A stretch of 64,000 nt of DNA from Adiantum capillus-veneris (taxonomy: Eukaryota; Streptophyta; Polypodiopsida; Polypodiales; Pteridaceae): NCBI GenBank assembly GCA_014529385.2, contig CM043954.1, positions 4,775,306-4,839,305 on the forward strand. Reading direction: 5' to 3'. This document shows, piece after piece, positions 44,738 through 56,693 of this stretch. How positions within the stretch are numbered: the stretch's first letter is position 1; every line of letters starts with the position of its first letter. The notes beneath the pieces are model-generated. The model was not told the origin of the DNA. It saw nothing but the letters and a program-made list of their open reading frames with translations, and did no database searches. The position numbers and the translations under genes were made by a program.

Positions 44738-46165
44738 TGTAAGGTCTCCGACCCCGAGCTAAAAGAACACCATTGTACCATGAAATAATCATAATGGAAA
44801 AAGTTACTATTTTTAGCAGTTTTTCAAATTCTGTCGGTGCCATGATGTTTAGAATATTATAGAGCTTTCAAAAATGAAATAAAATAGTTTTTGTGAAAAT
44901 TTTCCAAAAATAGTAAGTTTTTGATCACCCGACCCGTCTAGTTATGACCGTCTCGACAAACTGCACCCGTACCCCAAATTTGAAAAAATGCATTTTTGAA
45001 CGTCGAGGGCTGCTAAATATAGCAGGTGCTCGGGATTATGCACCTTAGCTCCAGCTTAGTACAGCAAGTTTCAGCATTGAAATCTGACTTGAATTGGCCG
45101 TCTTAGGTAAAAATTAAATTTTCCTAATGTTGTGCGGGGAGCATTGGGGGCTCAGGGACTGTGTGGGAACAAGTCCTAGGCCACTGAGAGCTTGCTTTAG
45201 CAGTTAGAGGGCGCCCTCACACCTCTAGGGACTTGTGGGAGGCTTGCCATGCTTGAGAGAGAGTGCGAGAGTCAGTTAAACTAAGTTAACTGGACACCTT
45301 GCAGGGCATGCACTCAACTTCCCATGCAAGACTAAGTTGCTCACTCAGATGCATATAGCAATAGAAATCGACCTACATGAGGAGGAGCACTATTTAAGGA
45401 CATGCTCACACACACATACATTGGGGAGGTGCTTCCGACACACACAACTTTCAGAGGAAGATCAAAGGGCGGAAGTGCTGCCAAATTCTCGCCTCAAGAA
45501 CTCCATTGGATTAGCAAATCAAGTAAAAATCAACCCAACCTACGGTTATCAAAGTTAATTTTCATGTTTATGCTGCAATTCTCTCTATCATTCTCTTAAT
45601 TCCGCTTGTATTAAGCATAATCCTAGCTAATCTACTCTCTAATTCACTATATGATTAGCCTATTGCATAATCTTAATCTCAATTATCAATTATGCAAGTA
45701 ATTAAGCTCTCCTGATCATAAATTAATGCATGATTAGCAAAAAAGAATTAACCGCTAGGCATCACAGTGAATGAATAATAGAATTAAACCAACATCTAGC
45801 AATGTGGTTAAATGACCAAATTCAATCTATCATTTCACAATGATCAGTTAGCTAAGTTTAAATTCAAATTGCATATGATTAAGGTGTAATTAGAGAAATT
45901 AATTCCCTACGGTTATCTCTAGAAAGGAAACTCTCTCACCTATGTACATGGCAATTCTGCATTGCATTAGTGAAGCAATTATTATACCTAATTCATCTCT
46001 AGTACTCTAATTAAGCAAGAGCTAATTATCTAGACCGAGTAATTAATTCTAGGTCAGTTCCCATAAGAACAATTGAGATGCTATCCTAAATTTGATGTAG
46101 CTATGAATGATTGCCATGTCTTGAAGTGAATATGATCCTCTCGCATAAGAGAAATTTCTCGTTGA

Positions 46166-46170
46166 GACTA
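46166..46170. repeat. Target-site duplication GACTA, left copy (element C)
   Basis: GACTA here and at 54737-54741. The uninterrupted A LTR reads GTTGAGACTAATCTTG at this point. Confidence 0.95.
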
Positions 46171-46560
46171 TGTTACGGCATAAGTCGCACAATGCGGTCC
46201 TGCGAAGGTCTGGACATTGCGGATCAGGAGTCATGCGGCGGCCGTGGCGGCAGTTCTTCACTAGATATCATGGGATAGGAGGAGTGTGTGCACCGTTCCC
46301 GATTTGCGTTGGAGCAGCGGTTGTATATGGGGGGCATACTTGTCTTTGATGTACCTTACCTTATGTTATCCATACATCTGCTGTTGTAACTCTGTGTGTC
46401 CGGATTACATATGAATGAAGCAGGAGGTGTTTTGTGCCTGTGTACTGTGTACTATCTTCTATCCTATTTCTATGTGTTTGATGTTCACATAATGTAAGGC
46501 AGTTTGTGGGTAATCATTCCCGTAATGCCTATTGCTCCTGTGCGGGCAATAGCCATTACA
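46171..46560 (+). repeat. 5' LTR of element C
   Basis: TGTTACGGCATAAG to AGCCATTACA, closely matching 54339-54736 with few differences. Confidence 0.95.
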
Positions 46561-46562
46561 TC

Positions 46563-46580
46563 TGGCGACCACGATGCGTG
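46563..46580 (+). promoter_or_regulatory. Primer-binding site, element C
   Basis: TGGCGACCACGATGCG two bases after the LTR. It shares TGGCGAYCACGRTG with element B. tRNA not assigned. Confidence 0.72.
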
Positions 46581-47003
46581 ATGGACGACCTGCAATGAAT
46601 ATGCATGCACACTAGGTTGCAGGGTCCACCTGACCCTGTGGTTCCAATTGTAGGAAGACGTTGGAGGAGAGGCGGTTCGGATGAATTTGTTTTTTCTTCA
46701 CCGCAAGCTGAGGAATCTGTATCTCCATCACCAACCTCGGTGCGTGGTAGGCGGTTGCGGTAGGCGAGGCGTACTCCACACAGTCAGTCATGTCCTCCTG
46801 TCGTACATTCACCCTCACCCACACAGGTTTCTCCACCACCGTCTTCGATAAGCAGTCCGGGGGTGTCTCCGCCACTGTCCCCACCTCCTAGTGTTTGACA
46901 AATTTTTCCGGGAGGAGGTACAGTTGGGCAAGGGATGATGGCACATCCTCAGATTAAGTATAGTCGGTTTTGAGGTCTTTCGAGAGAAGACCCTGATGCA
47001 CAT

Positions 47004-48250
47004 TTGTGCCAATTTAGTAAAGCTTATGGATTGAATCATCCTGGGGTGGTGATTCCTCTCCATCAACAATCAGTGTTTGAATCTACACTCTCGGGGAAAG
47101 CTGCGAAATGGTTGTCTGAATACCCTGATGATCATTTTCAGACATATGATGAAGGATCCAGATCGTTCTTAAGAAGGTTTAGAACGAAAAAGATAGTCCC
47201 TCAACATTTGGAAAAGCTTCAAACACTACGGTAGAAGTCGTTGCCAGTGGAGGATTAAGCTGCAAAATTTCGGATGCTTTTGCAGAGAGTACCTCAGGCA
47301 CAAAGCCCGGTAGCACAAGTGTTGAATGATTATTTTTTGCGGGGGCTCAACAAGGATCTTAGAGTTGCTATGGCAACAGTGGATAAGGTAACCACTCCAC
47401 TGGATAATGTAATTGCTAGGGCTGTAGTAGCAGGAGAAGCTTTAGAGGATACGGAATCCCCAAAGAAATCAAAGAAAAAAGAGAGGAAGAAATCTCATCG
47501 GAAGTCGCAAGACAGAGGCAGTGATAGTTCGGAGTCGGAGTCCGCAGCATCAGACTCCTCAGACTCAGGCAACAGCGATTCGGGGAAAGAGTCGGAAGAG
47601 ACACCTCGAAAAAAATCCCAGCATCACGGGAAAGGTGTTTCATCTGGATCGTCGGAATCTGTTGCGGTAGCTAAAAGTTTGAAGGAACTATGGTGTACCC
47701 AGTGTCGGAATCCGGGCCATGCTTCTCAGGAGTGCACAATGAATCAGAAGTGGTGTGCGATTTTCACGACCAATACTCATAATACAGTGGAATATTATTA
47801 CAATAGTCGAGGACGTCGGAGTCGAGGAGACTCTTCTACATGGCAACAACCAGAGAGAGGGCAGGGACAAGAGCCTGTTGTGGCGATGGCTCATGCTCAT
47901 ACATCAGAGACGCCTTTGCAAGGTCAAGTAGGAGGATGGGGTCAAGGGGGAGGACGAGGTCGCGGAAGAGGTGGCTGGATCTTAATCGACCCAAGACATG
48001 CCTTTTTTGTTTGGGGGATGGGCATTGGCGATCCAAGTGTACTGAAGCTATGGAATATGATCGGAAGAAGCAGAAACGCGCTACAGGGAAACAGCCTAGT
48101 GTGGCTATGGTTCACATCGAAGGATTGGAAGAGTCTGATCTAGTGGTTTCATTAATCACGCGATCGGGTAAAAATGTGGTTCCAACACCCGATGTAAAGA
48201 TTCTGGATTGGATGGTTCAGGAAGAAGTGCGGAAAAAGACGGTGTCCTAG
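47004..48250 (+). pseudogene. gag (element C), frameshifted
   Basis: Gag core: VFESTLSGKAAKWLSEYPDD, FLRRFRTKKIVPQHLEKL, DYFLRGLNKDLRVAM. A Lys/Ser-rich stretch precedes a complete zinc knuckle CTQCRNPGHASQEC (about 47695), a degenerate one, and after a frameshift near 47960 a second complete knuckle CLFCLGDGHWRSKC. Stops at 47232 and in the linker. Confidence 0.85.
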
Positions 48251-48896
48251 TTGCCACAGTCCGCACCACCATTGAAATCATTAGGACCATCAACCGTGGG
48301 CCTGGAAATAAAGGAAGGAAAAGCTGGAAATAAGGATGATATTAGAGAAGAGGAGGATTGGAATTCAGTTTGGAAAGAGGTCCTCACGTCGCCAATACAA
48401 GTACCTCTGGGTTCATTACTGAAATTGGTCCCGAATTTTCATAATGCATTGCTGAGACAAAAGTACACAGAGTTGAGGGAAGTCGCCATCGGGAAAGAGG
48501 AGGATGATTCAACCCTGTTGCCGCATTCCGGAGCTTTCAGTTAGATACCATGGAACATACATTGACAAGGTACTATTGGATGGAGAAGTGGGAGTAAACA
48601 TTATTACTCAAGCAGCTTGTGAGCGTTTTGGACTCAGTGATTGGGAGTTGGCACCCTTTGTAGTCCGCATGGCAGATCACAGAAGAGTTCAACCAGTGGG
48701 GTTACTTCGAGGCATTGTCTTGGATGTGGCGGGCTTATCTTTTCCCATTTCCTTAGTAGTCTTGAATATTGAGGATCATAATCAGGATTATCACATTATC
48801 TTGGGAAGACCCTGGTTACGACAAGCAAGGGTAAAGCATAATTGGGAAGCAAATATGCTTATAGTTAAAAAAAGGGTCGAAGGAAAGTGCGGGTGA
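48251..48896 (+). pseudogene. Protease region (element C)
   Basis: After a linker (48251-48544) a frame change leads to VLLDGEVGVNII (active-site Asp; DGE instead of DGG) and HIILGRPWL. A Gly-to-Glu change next to the catalytic Asp probably inactivates it. Confidence 0.78.
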
Positions 48897-49259
48897 TGTT
48901 GAGAACATGCAGACAACCAGTTCAGGCAACATGGCCTGTGATAGCAGAAACAATAAATATGATGGAAGGATTAGAAGAGAATAAAGAGGAGCAATTTCTA
49001 AAAGCTAATCCGGATTTGGTTTCTTTATATCTGGTGGATATTTCTCTGATTCCAAATGGGAACTCGGTGGGGGTTTCAGGAATTTCAGTAGGGATAGGGG
49101 AGCAACAATAGGCGTTGCCAAGTCCTGAATCATTGGAGAACGTTATTCAGCAAGAACGTGCGTTTGAGGCGTAGATGGAGAAAATTACAAGGGTTAAAGA
49201 AGATAAATTGGAGAGGTCTTTCTTGGGGAGCAAGCGGAGTCGCCGCCCATATACGTTAA

Positions 49260-50660
49260 TAAGCAGCTTGAGGCAAGTTTCAGAGGCGATTTGATTAGGT
49301 CACTGACAGAATTTAAGGATGTTTTTGCATGGGAATATGCAGATATGCAGGGATTGGACCCTAAGTTTTATAAGCATACGATAAATCTGAAACCGGATGC
49401 GGTGCCAGTGAAGTAGCACTCATATAGGATGAATCTGAATGTGGCAAAGCAAGTTAAGATGGAAATTGATCGTCTTTTGGAGGTGGGTTTTATTACCCCT
49501 ATTGATAATCCGAACTGGATTTCTCCAATTGTGGTCATACCAAAGAAAAACAAGAAAATCCAAATTTGTGTGGATTACCGAAAATTGAATGTGGCTACTG
49601 TTCCGAATCCTTTTCCTCTTCCATTTTTGATTCCATTTTGGATGATGTAGCAGGACATGAGATGTATACTTTTCTGGATGGGTTTAGTGGATATAACCAA
49701 ATAAGGATGACATTGCGGGATCAGCCAAAAACAGCTTTTATTACCGCATGGGGTGTGTTTGCATGCACAATGATGTGGTTCAGATTGCGGAATGCGCCTT
49801 CAACTTTTCAAAGGGATATGTTTCAAATTTTTGGTCCTTATTTGACGGATTTTATGAGAATTTTTCTGGATGATATCAGTGTTTTTGGAGTGCAATTAGA
49901 GCACTTGAAGCAATTACGGTTATGCTTTATGAAATGCCGAGAGGTGAAATTCAGTTTGAATCCTTTAAAGTGTGCATTTGTTGTTCGTAGTGGTAGGCTA
50001 TTGGGACATATAATTTCCAAGGATAGCATTTCTGTGGATCCGGATAAAATAAACACAATTATGGAAGCACTTACACTGGTGAACCAGAAGCAATGTCACG
50101 TTTTCCTGGGTCAATCCCATTGGCATGGGAGGCATTTCAGGTTTGTCGCGCATTTGGCAATCCCTATTACTCAGGAAACGCATGCTATAGATTTTGAATG
50201 GACGCAGGAATGTGATCTGGGTTTTCGGAGATTAAAACTCTAGCTATCCAAAGCTCCGATTATGCTTCCTCCGAATTGGGATCAAGATTTTCATGTGTTT
50301 GTGGATGCTTCGGATCGAGCTATTGGCAATGTGTTGATGCAGGAACAAAGTCAAGGATGGTTCCAACCTATCTATTATGCCAGCAGACGATTATCATCCG
50401 CAGAAAGGAATTATTTAGTAACCGAAAGGGAATGTTTAGGGATGATTATTCAGTGAAGAAATTCCGGCATTATCTAATGGGCCAACTTTTTTTCTTCCAT
50501 GTGGATCACTCGGCTCTTTTATACCTGGTACGTCAACAGAATTTGACGGGAAGATTGGCCAGATGGGTGCTTTTGTTGTAAGAATTTTACTTTGAGGTCA
50601 TACATCGCCCATGATCTCAGCATGCGGTGGTTGACTACCTATCTAGGTTAGATTCTGGTG
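49260..50660 (+). pseudogene. Reverse transcriptase and RNase H (element C)
   Basis: FKDVFAWEYADMQG, SPIVVIPKKNKKIQICVDYR, a frameshift near 49640, then FLDGFSGYNQIRM, catalytic FLDD at about 49863, LLGHIISKDSISVDPDKI, then RNase H (FVDASDRAIGNVLMQEQ, TERECLGMI) and a second frameshift near 50455 before FFHVDHSALLYL. Dead through frameshifts and stops. Confidence 0.9.
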
Positions 50661-51775
50661 AGCCGCTGCGGGTGTAGCTGATGAATTTCCGGATGCGTCT
50701 CTGTTTCTAATAGGTGTGGTTGCAAAGGATACAGCAGTTCCACCACAGGCAAGGGTCATCCCTAGCATTCCATGGACATGTTATGAGGAGATGCTTCATT
50801 TTCTAGATAGTGGTGAAATGCCTTCCTTCTTGTCCAGTCATCAGAGGAAACGTATGGCTATCAGAAGCAGGAATTTTGAGATTATTATGGGGAAGCTCTA
50901 TTATCGTACGGTGGCGGATGTATTACTCAGATGTGTGCTACAACTAGAGCAGGAAGCGGTTTTGGAGGAATTCCATACCAATATTGCGGGAGGCCACTTT
51001 GCAGCATTAATCACGGCTCGGAAGGTTCTTTAATCCGGATTATGGTGGCCTACATTGTTTCAGGATGTGAGAAATTATGTGCAAGAGTGTGATGTGTGTC
51101 AGCGGATGGGACAACTTACCAAAAGATCCAGAATGCCTTTTCAGTCGGTTTTTCCCTTGGAGCCTTTTCAAAAGTGAGGATTGGATTTTGTTGGACCTTT
51201 TAAACCAGAGCTCATACGGGTAACAGGTATATTTTGACAGCCACGGATTATGCTACCAACTTCCAAGTCGGTGGAGGCATGGCCTTTCAGAGATAATACT
51301 GCAGTTTCTGTGGCTGTATAAAGATATCTTTTCTAGATATGGTTGCCCTATTGAGTTGGTTAGTGGTCGGGGAAGTCATTTTTTGAATAAGGTGATGGAG
51401 AGAATGCTACGGTTTTATTTTTTATTGCAAAGGAAATCTTCTCCATATTATCCTCAGGCGAATGGGCAGGCAGAATCAACTAATAAGCAATTGATTCGGA
51501 TATTAACAAAGTTAGTGAATATGCATAGAACAGATTGGGATGTGAAACTTTTGTCCGCCTTATGGGCCTATCGAACAGCTTATAAAGTGGCAACAGGATT
51601 GACTCCTTTCAAGTTGGTGTTTGGCATGGAGGCAATTACCCCAATGGAGCATGTGATTCCGAATATGCGGATGCTGATTGCGGATCAGCTTCTTCCGGAA
51701 GATTCTATTATTTATCGTCTGGATGTTTTGCAGGAACTAGATGAAGAGCGATTGCATAGCTTTACGGTGCTATAG
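50661..51775 (+). pseudogene. Integrase (element C), catalytic Asp lost
   Basis: The zinc-binding part (AGGHFAALITARKVL, CDVCQRMGQ) is followed by GLDFVGPF after a TGA for Trp. The second catalytic Asp is Gly: VSGRGSHF at about 51365 where VSDRGSHF is expected. The Glu (GQAESTNK) is kept. Stops and a frame change lie between 51033 and 51356. TAG at 51773 precedes the C-terminal part. Confidence 0.88.
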
Positions 51776-52283
51776 GATCTGCAGTCGAGGCGGAAAAAAT
51801 GGTTGGATCGCCCGAAAGCACGGCAATTTGTCCGGGGACAGGTGGTCCTTGTCTTTAATTCCCGCCTTGGGAAGATGCCTGGGAAGCTTAAATTACGGTG
51901 GTCAGGACCATTCTGGATCTTTCAAGCATGCGGGCCCATCTCTTTTTATTTGGCGGATTTGCGAGGGGAGGTAATTTTTGTACCGGTCAATGGTTTCAGA
52001 CTGCGTCATTATGTTTCACCTACCCCAATTCCGTGCCTCTTTGCTGTGGTACAAGAGCTGGAAGCCGCCCTAATAATGATTGGGGATTCTTTTGCATGCA
52101 ATCTTGGAAAGGGAGAAAAGGGCCATGATGGTTGTGACACCGTGGCTCGCCCTATTTTGGGAACTCAATGTGAGAGGGTTAGTGCATGCAGACGATTGCT
52201 TTCGTGCTTCTCCTGTTTTTTGTATCGCGCCTTCAAGGTGTTCTTAGCTCAATATTCTCTGCTCCTGCATCTCATCGTCGCCA
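51776..52283 (+). pseudogene. Integrase C-terminal domain and in-frame spacer (element C)
   Basis: RKKWLDRPKARQFVRGQVVL, KLKLRWSGPF and an SH3-like tail end near 52030. The frame stays open through a Cys-rich spacer into ORF3 with no stop. Confidence 0.7.
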
Positions 52284-54303
52284 TGAAGGCTTGTCTTCTG
52301 CAATGCATCCCCTTTACTCCAGTCCAACAGTTAGCGCTTCACCGAGTGGATGCCCAGCTGCAAGATTTGCGCCTGCGAGTGTTCGCCAACTTGGATTGGC
52401 AAGGGATACCTGTTCACCCACAAGCCGTAGTTTTGATCGAACAACTTGTTGTTGGAGATATGGTGAAGCTTAATAACCAACAGATTCAGCTAACAGCGGA
52501 AAGAATTTTAAGGTGCTACTGCTTGCCCAATGATGGAGTCGTGCGAGAATCTCATGTGATTCCTATTGCCGATATCGAGCAGGAATTTGGATTGAAAGTG
52601 AAAGGTGAATACAAGATTTCTGGGTTAACAGAAGTAGCGACAAGGGATGCTTACAGATGGTTTCTCGAGGCAATTTGGCTACAAGTCAAAACCTATACCA
52701 TCTCAACCAAAGCAAGAAATGTGTTTCATTTGGCCAACTTTGGGCCAGTGGCTTGGGCAGTAGTTGTCAGAGAGAGACTGTTGGCAGAATGCCAAAGAGT
52801 TGTGGCACAGCTAGGGTGAAACACCCCAACCAACACAAAAGTCGGCCAGCTATTGACACTGATCTTTCCATTACGAGAAGTGTTCCCTCTCGCCCTGCGT
52901 CCTCTATGCCATTTTGAAGATGACAGATTGGTGGTCCAAATGACTGTTGCACCTCTGTCGCAAACCTAGAGTCTGGAAGTTCCTGCTGGGCGGAAAACAC
53001 AACAAAATGTTTGTACTGCAGATTTTCCGGGTCTATCTACTACAGTGGTACCCTCTGGAGCACAAGAGATGGCCATTGCAAGACCAACAACCCGTAAGCG
53101 CAGGCGGGAGGAACAGTTGTTTTCTACACCACCTCCTGCGGCTACATCTACTGTGCCAGAGGATTTTGCGGTGGCACGCTGGGGACGCCAAATGCAGGAA
53201 AGGGAGGCAATTGCTACTCCGACTAGGACTGGCTCTCCGGCTGCGGACATTTCCTTGCAATCGGAAACTTCTGGAGCCACCAATGCGGCTGCTTCGACGG
53301 GAGGTACTCTTCGCGCAGTGCTACCATGGGAGGCGACGGTAGCAAACCCTGCTGACCAAATCCAGGCATGTGGCACTTTTCTGAGTAGACTTGCGGAGTC
53401 TATTCGTGCGGCCTGGCCAGCTCCCGCAATAGAGGGTCGAGTTAATGAGCTAGAAACACAGGTAATGGCTTTGTAGGCTCGCATTGCCGATTTAACCAAT
53501 CAAAATGAAGATTTGACTGCGATAGCTCGCCAGCAAAATAAAGAAATATAAACGCTTAGGGGGGCTAATGCTGCGTTTGTGGCTTCCATTCAAGATGAAC
53601 TGCTTCAATTGTGAACGCAGCATAGCCTTGCCTCATACTTAGCCTCGCATCCTACTGATGTCATGATAAATATGAATGATTTGGATGATTTAGCAGTGGA
53701 GATGCAGCAAGACCTCCACATCTTTTTGAAAAATCAAATACAGAGCTGGAGAACACGGTTGTCTGCTGAGGTGAGAGCACAACCACCAACTCAGCAGGTT
53801 GTCATGCAGAAACATGAGTCATCGAACACTGACAGAGATAAGAGTGTCGTTCTAGAAGGTTTTGATATTGCTGATTGGGCGCAAGCTACAGAGGATTGTG
53901 CTGAGGCCCAGGCTCATGTATCTTGTTTGCAGAGAATGATTCGTCGATTTTCTAAGGAGCGGCGCAGGGTGTGTTTCTAGGTGGAGACTTTAGCGCACTC
54001 TTTCTCCCTCAGTTTACCCCCATGTCCTCCATTTTGGTCTGCTCTCAATAGATACCTCTCTCGCTATTATTCTCTACATACGCCTCTTGCTCCTTTTCCG
54101 CAGGCGCCGTAGTCTATTTCTTTGTCGACACAATTTATTCCCAGGGCTCCTTGGCCAGACCACACTGAGATAGATCCACATATTTTGGATGAGGTCTATC
54201 GGGCCCATACTGCAAATTTTAGAGGATTTGGATACATTGACATTTCATCTTCACCAGAATAGGTCGAAGATCAACAACCGGAACCTTCCAACCGAAGGGG
54301 CTA
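52284..54303 (+). pseudogene. ORF3 of element C: long accessory protein with point stops only
   Basis: One frame of about 670 codons runs from ATG 52284 to TAA at 54301, 35 bases before the 3' LTR. The N-terminal third has LQDLRLRVFANLDWQGIPVH and QIQLTAERILRCYCLPNDG, matching the ORF3 motif of B. The middle is Pro/Ser/Thr-rich with a basic patch (TTRKRRREEQ). Then comes a heptad-like coiled coil (about 53430-53620) and an acidic tail. Stops at 52817, 52967, 53474, 53549, 53612, 53978 and two later TAGs each differ by one transition from Trp, Gln or Arg codons; there is no frameshift. The function is unknown. It could be an env-position or nuclear factor. Confidence 0.65.
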
Positions 54304-54338
54304 AGTTTGGGTTTGCACGATCCACCGTGCGTGCCAAG

Positions 54339-54736
54339 TGTTACGGCATAAGTCACACAATGCGGTCCTGCGGTACTGCGGAGGTCTGGACATTGCAAAT
54401 CAGGAGTCATGCGACGGCTGTGGCGGCAGTTCTTCACAAGATATCATGGGACACGAGGAGTGTGTGCACCGTTCCTGATCTGCGCTGGAGCAACATTTGT
54501 ATATGGGGGGCATACCTGTCTTTGATGTACCTTACCTTATGTTATCCATACATCTGCTATTGTAACTCTCTATGTCCGGATTACATATGAATGAAGCAGA
54601 AGATGTTCTATGCCTGTGTACTGTGTACTGTCTTCTATTCTATTTCTATGTGTTTGATGTTCACATAATGTAAGGGAGTTTGCGAGTAATCATTCCCGTA
54701 ATGCCTATTGCTCCTGTGCGGACAATAGCCATTACA
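54339..54736 (+). repeat. 3' LTR of element C
   Basis: TGTTACGGCATAAG to AGCCATTACA. It carries a small internal duplication (CTGCGGTACTGCGGAGG). No clear PPT directly precedes it; AACCGAAGGGGC lies about 45 bases upstream. Confidence 0.95.
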
Positions 54737-54826
54737 GACTAATCTTGTCATCTTGGTTGTCATGATATTCTCGAACACTAGTTCTTCTTTTTCCCAAATT
54801 TATCAATTTAAAGTAGTAAGTATAAA

Positions 54827-54967
54827 ATGGCCCCAACAAAGAGAACTCGTTTCGGTGGATCTCACGACCGTGAGGCTGGCACGAGCAACTCTAATGGGAA
54901 GGGGAAAGCTCCCATGGACGAGCAAGCACCCGCCATCTTACAAAGTAACGACGAGGAAATTGAGGAG
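54827..54967 (+). CDS. Putative LTR-encoded first gag exon (D 3' LTR copy)
   Basis: Third copy of the 141-nt ORF (MAPTKRTRFGGSHDREAGTS..., ending EEIEE) at GAG|GTAGGT. The frame stops 10 codons past the donor-like site. Confidence 0.6.
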
Positions 54968-55288
54968 GTAGGTCACATTTTAATTCAAGTTTTTTGAATC
55001 TAACATTGCATACGATAAGTTAGGAAAGAACATATCCCTAAACATGTTGGATAAGTCCAACGGAAACCTCGGCATTTGAATTGAAATGTATATTAAGTTC
55101 TAAGTAGGAAAGAATGGTTGCTGGATATACTATTTGAGATAGGAAAGAATGTCTGCTATGGAAAATTTAGCTCGGTTTGTTCATTTCTAATTCCAACGTT
55201 GATCTAGTCCAAACTCCCTCTTGAACACACGGGGGGCAGCTCGCGAAGTTATTCGCACGAGCTAGAGTTCTTCGTTAAGGGTTCTTGA

Positions 55289-55372
55289 ATCCACGACTGC
55301 TGGTTAAGCGGTGAATATCCACGACTGTTGGTTAAGCGGTGGAAGTCCACGACTTCTGGTTAAGCGGTGGAC
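55289..55372 (+). repeat. Hairpin-repeat array (D 3' LTR)
   Basis: Three units of TCCACGACTG.TGGTTAAGC with GGTGGA ends, the clearest copy of this array. Confidence 0.78.
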
Positions 55373-56162
55373 AACCTAGTTGTATGGGCAGCTAGGCCAC
55401 AACCGGAGGACTAAACTATCGATGGAGGGGGGATGTTGTACCTCTAGAACATTGGAACTTTTAATGAAGTAAAATTTTTACTAGAATTACTGTCTTGGTG
55501 CCGCTTTGCAATAGTGGTTGAAGGGTTGTATTAAAGAACTTGTGAATCGGAAAATTAAACAAAGAACTTATATGTTGAACAACCATTGTGGTAGTAATTA
55601 GGTAACAAAGGAAGTGTGAGTATGGGGTGGAAAGTGGGGGCTTGGCTCGGGTTGCCAATGCCTATGAGAAGGGTGGTCCCGATTAGTCAGGAACTCTCCG
55701 TCCCCATAGTTCTATAAGTTGACGCTAGTATTACTCATTGCCCCTAGAGCGGAAAAGTTTCAAGTGTACGTGCCTCTGAAACATGGGGAAAGAGGCACTC
55801 GGGACTTCTCTTCTCTTGGAAGGTGGATCTTAGGATTGCTAGATAAGTTAATCATGCTTCCCCTGCGGGGTGGACCTAGATCTCGATGCTAGTAGGCTCA
55901 AACTCGACTCAATTTGTGATGAGAGATCGTTCGCTAGATGAACCATAAACCACTTTTTTTTCTTCCGTTGTAAATCTATGGCCACCAGGTTTACCATCAG
56001 ATCCGTCGTTTGAGACGACGGAGTGGGGACCTCACATACACAATCTTCTGTTGAAAGAAGATTTTCCTATCTACATAAATATTCACATGCATATGCTGTA
56101 GAAATATAAACAAGAACGTTATTGGCCCGTTTTTCATCATGCACAGAGGGTGGGGCACTTAC

Positions 56163-56693
56163 TTATACTCTTACCGTGCCGGTGTTGATGAGTCGGCACA
56201 TCCACAGGAGGTTATCGCCTTTCATAGGCTCCACTTTTCTTTCGTTGCTCAGCACGTACGGGGTGATGGCAACACGTCTCACTACTCCTAGCCTTTTGGC
56301 TAACAGAAACAACAGATAATTACCGTAGTCGATGCGTTGCATGAACTCCACTCCATTCAGCTGTAACTCGTCTCCAGCCCACTGGGTTTCACCTGTGGCG
56401 GAGAGCTTCTTCAGGATGAGTTGTACAGGGAGAGGAGAAAGGCCCTCTACCCATCTTCCAAAACAGCGAGAGCAGTAACCGAACCACTCTTCCTTAGGGC
56501 ATGGAAACCTTCTTATCACTTCTGCTTCAAGATTGTCAAAATGGACTGGTAGTACTCGCATGCGTCGTGAGAATCGATAGGCGACCTTCTGGTGCTTAGC
56601 CTCGGATGACCTTCTCTTTGGCAAACTGGGTACGACCCGGCTGTCCGAACTTGAAGCACTCGCTTGGTCAGAAGCTTCTTCCCTTGGGGTCAT
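56163..56693 (-). CDS. ORF1 of element E, upstream of gag
   Basis: 177 minus-strand codons from ATG 56693: a Ser-rich acidic start, a basic patch (KRRSSEAKHQK), FDNLEAEVIRRFPCP, EEWFGYCSRCFGRWVEGLSP, then GVEFMQRIDYGNYLLFLLAK. I do not recognise the family. Its 3' end runs into GCACG|GTAAGAG at 56174, and a second GTAAGT lies just beyond, so it may be an exon spliced towards gag. D lies in the presumed intron. Ogre-type elements of the Tat lineage also have an ORF between the 5' LTR and gag. Confidence 0.6.
   Translation of the reverse strand: MTPREEASDQASASSSDSRVVPSLPKRRSSEAKHQKVAYRFSRRMRVLPVHFDNLEAEVIRRFPCPKEEWFGYCSRCFGRWVEGLSPLPVQLILKKLSATGETQWAGDELQLNGVEFMQRIDYGNYLLFLLAKRLGVVRRVAITPYVLSNERKVEPMKGDNLLWMCRLINTGTVRV

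Larger units (their letters stand above)
46171..54736 (+). mobile_element. Element C: complete Ty3-type retrotransposon with long extra 3' ORF
   Basis: 8.57 kb with LTRs of 390 and 398 bp, perfect GACTA duplication, PBS, gag, protease, RT-RNase H, integrase, then ORF3 to just before the 3' LTR. Gag-pol has many frameshifts and stops; ORF3 has only point stops. It is the youngest layer of the nest, being inside D. Confidence 0.95.
39898..56036 (+). mobile_element. Element D: gag-only LTR retrotransposon, same family as A
   Basis: 5' LTR 39898-43100, PBS, gag-only interior of 1.64 kb, PPT, and 3' LTR 44738-56036, split by element C. The TACAC target duplication is intact. It lies between ORF1 and gag of element E on the opposite strand. 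The 5' LTR holds two further small insertions and lacks about 0.2 kb present in the 3' LTR (around 45550-45770). Confidence 0.93.
44738..56036 (+). repeat. 3' LTR of element D, split by element C
   Basis: LTR sequence at 44738-46170 continues at 54742-56036 after removal of C and one GACTA copy, giving about 2.7 kb. It ends CTCACA followed by the TACAC target duplication. Confidence 0.92.

Noticed and set aside
47416-48036. Minus-strand ORFs over element C gag
   Set aside because: Shadows of the plus-strand gag Ser/Glu-rich and Gly/Arg-rich regions.
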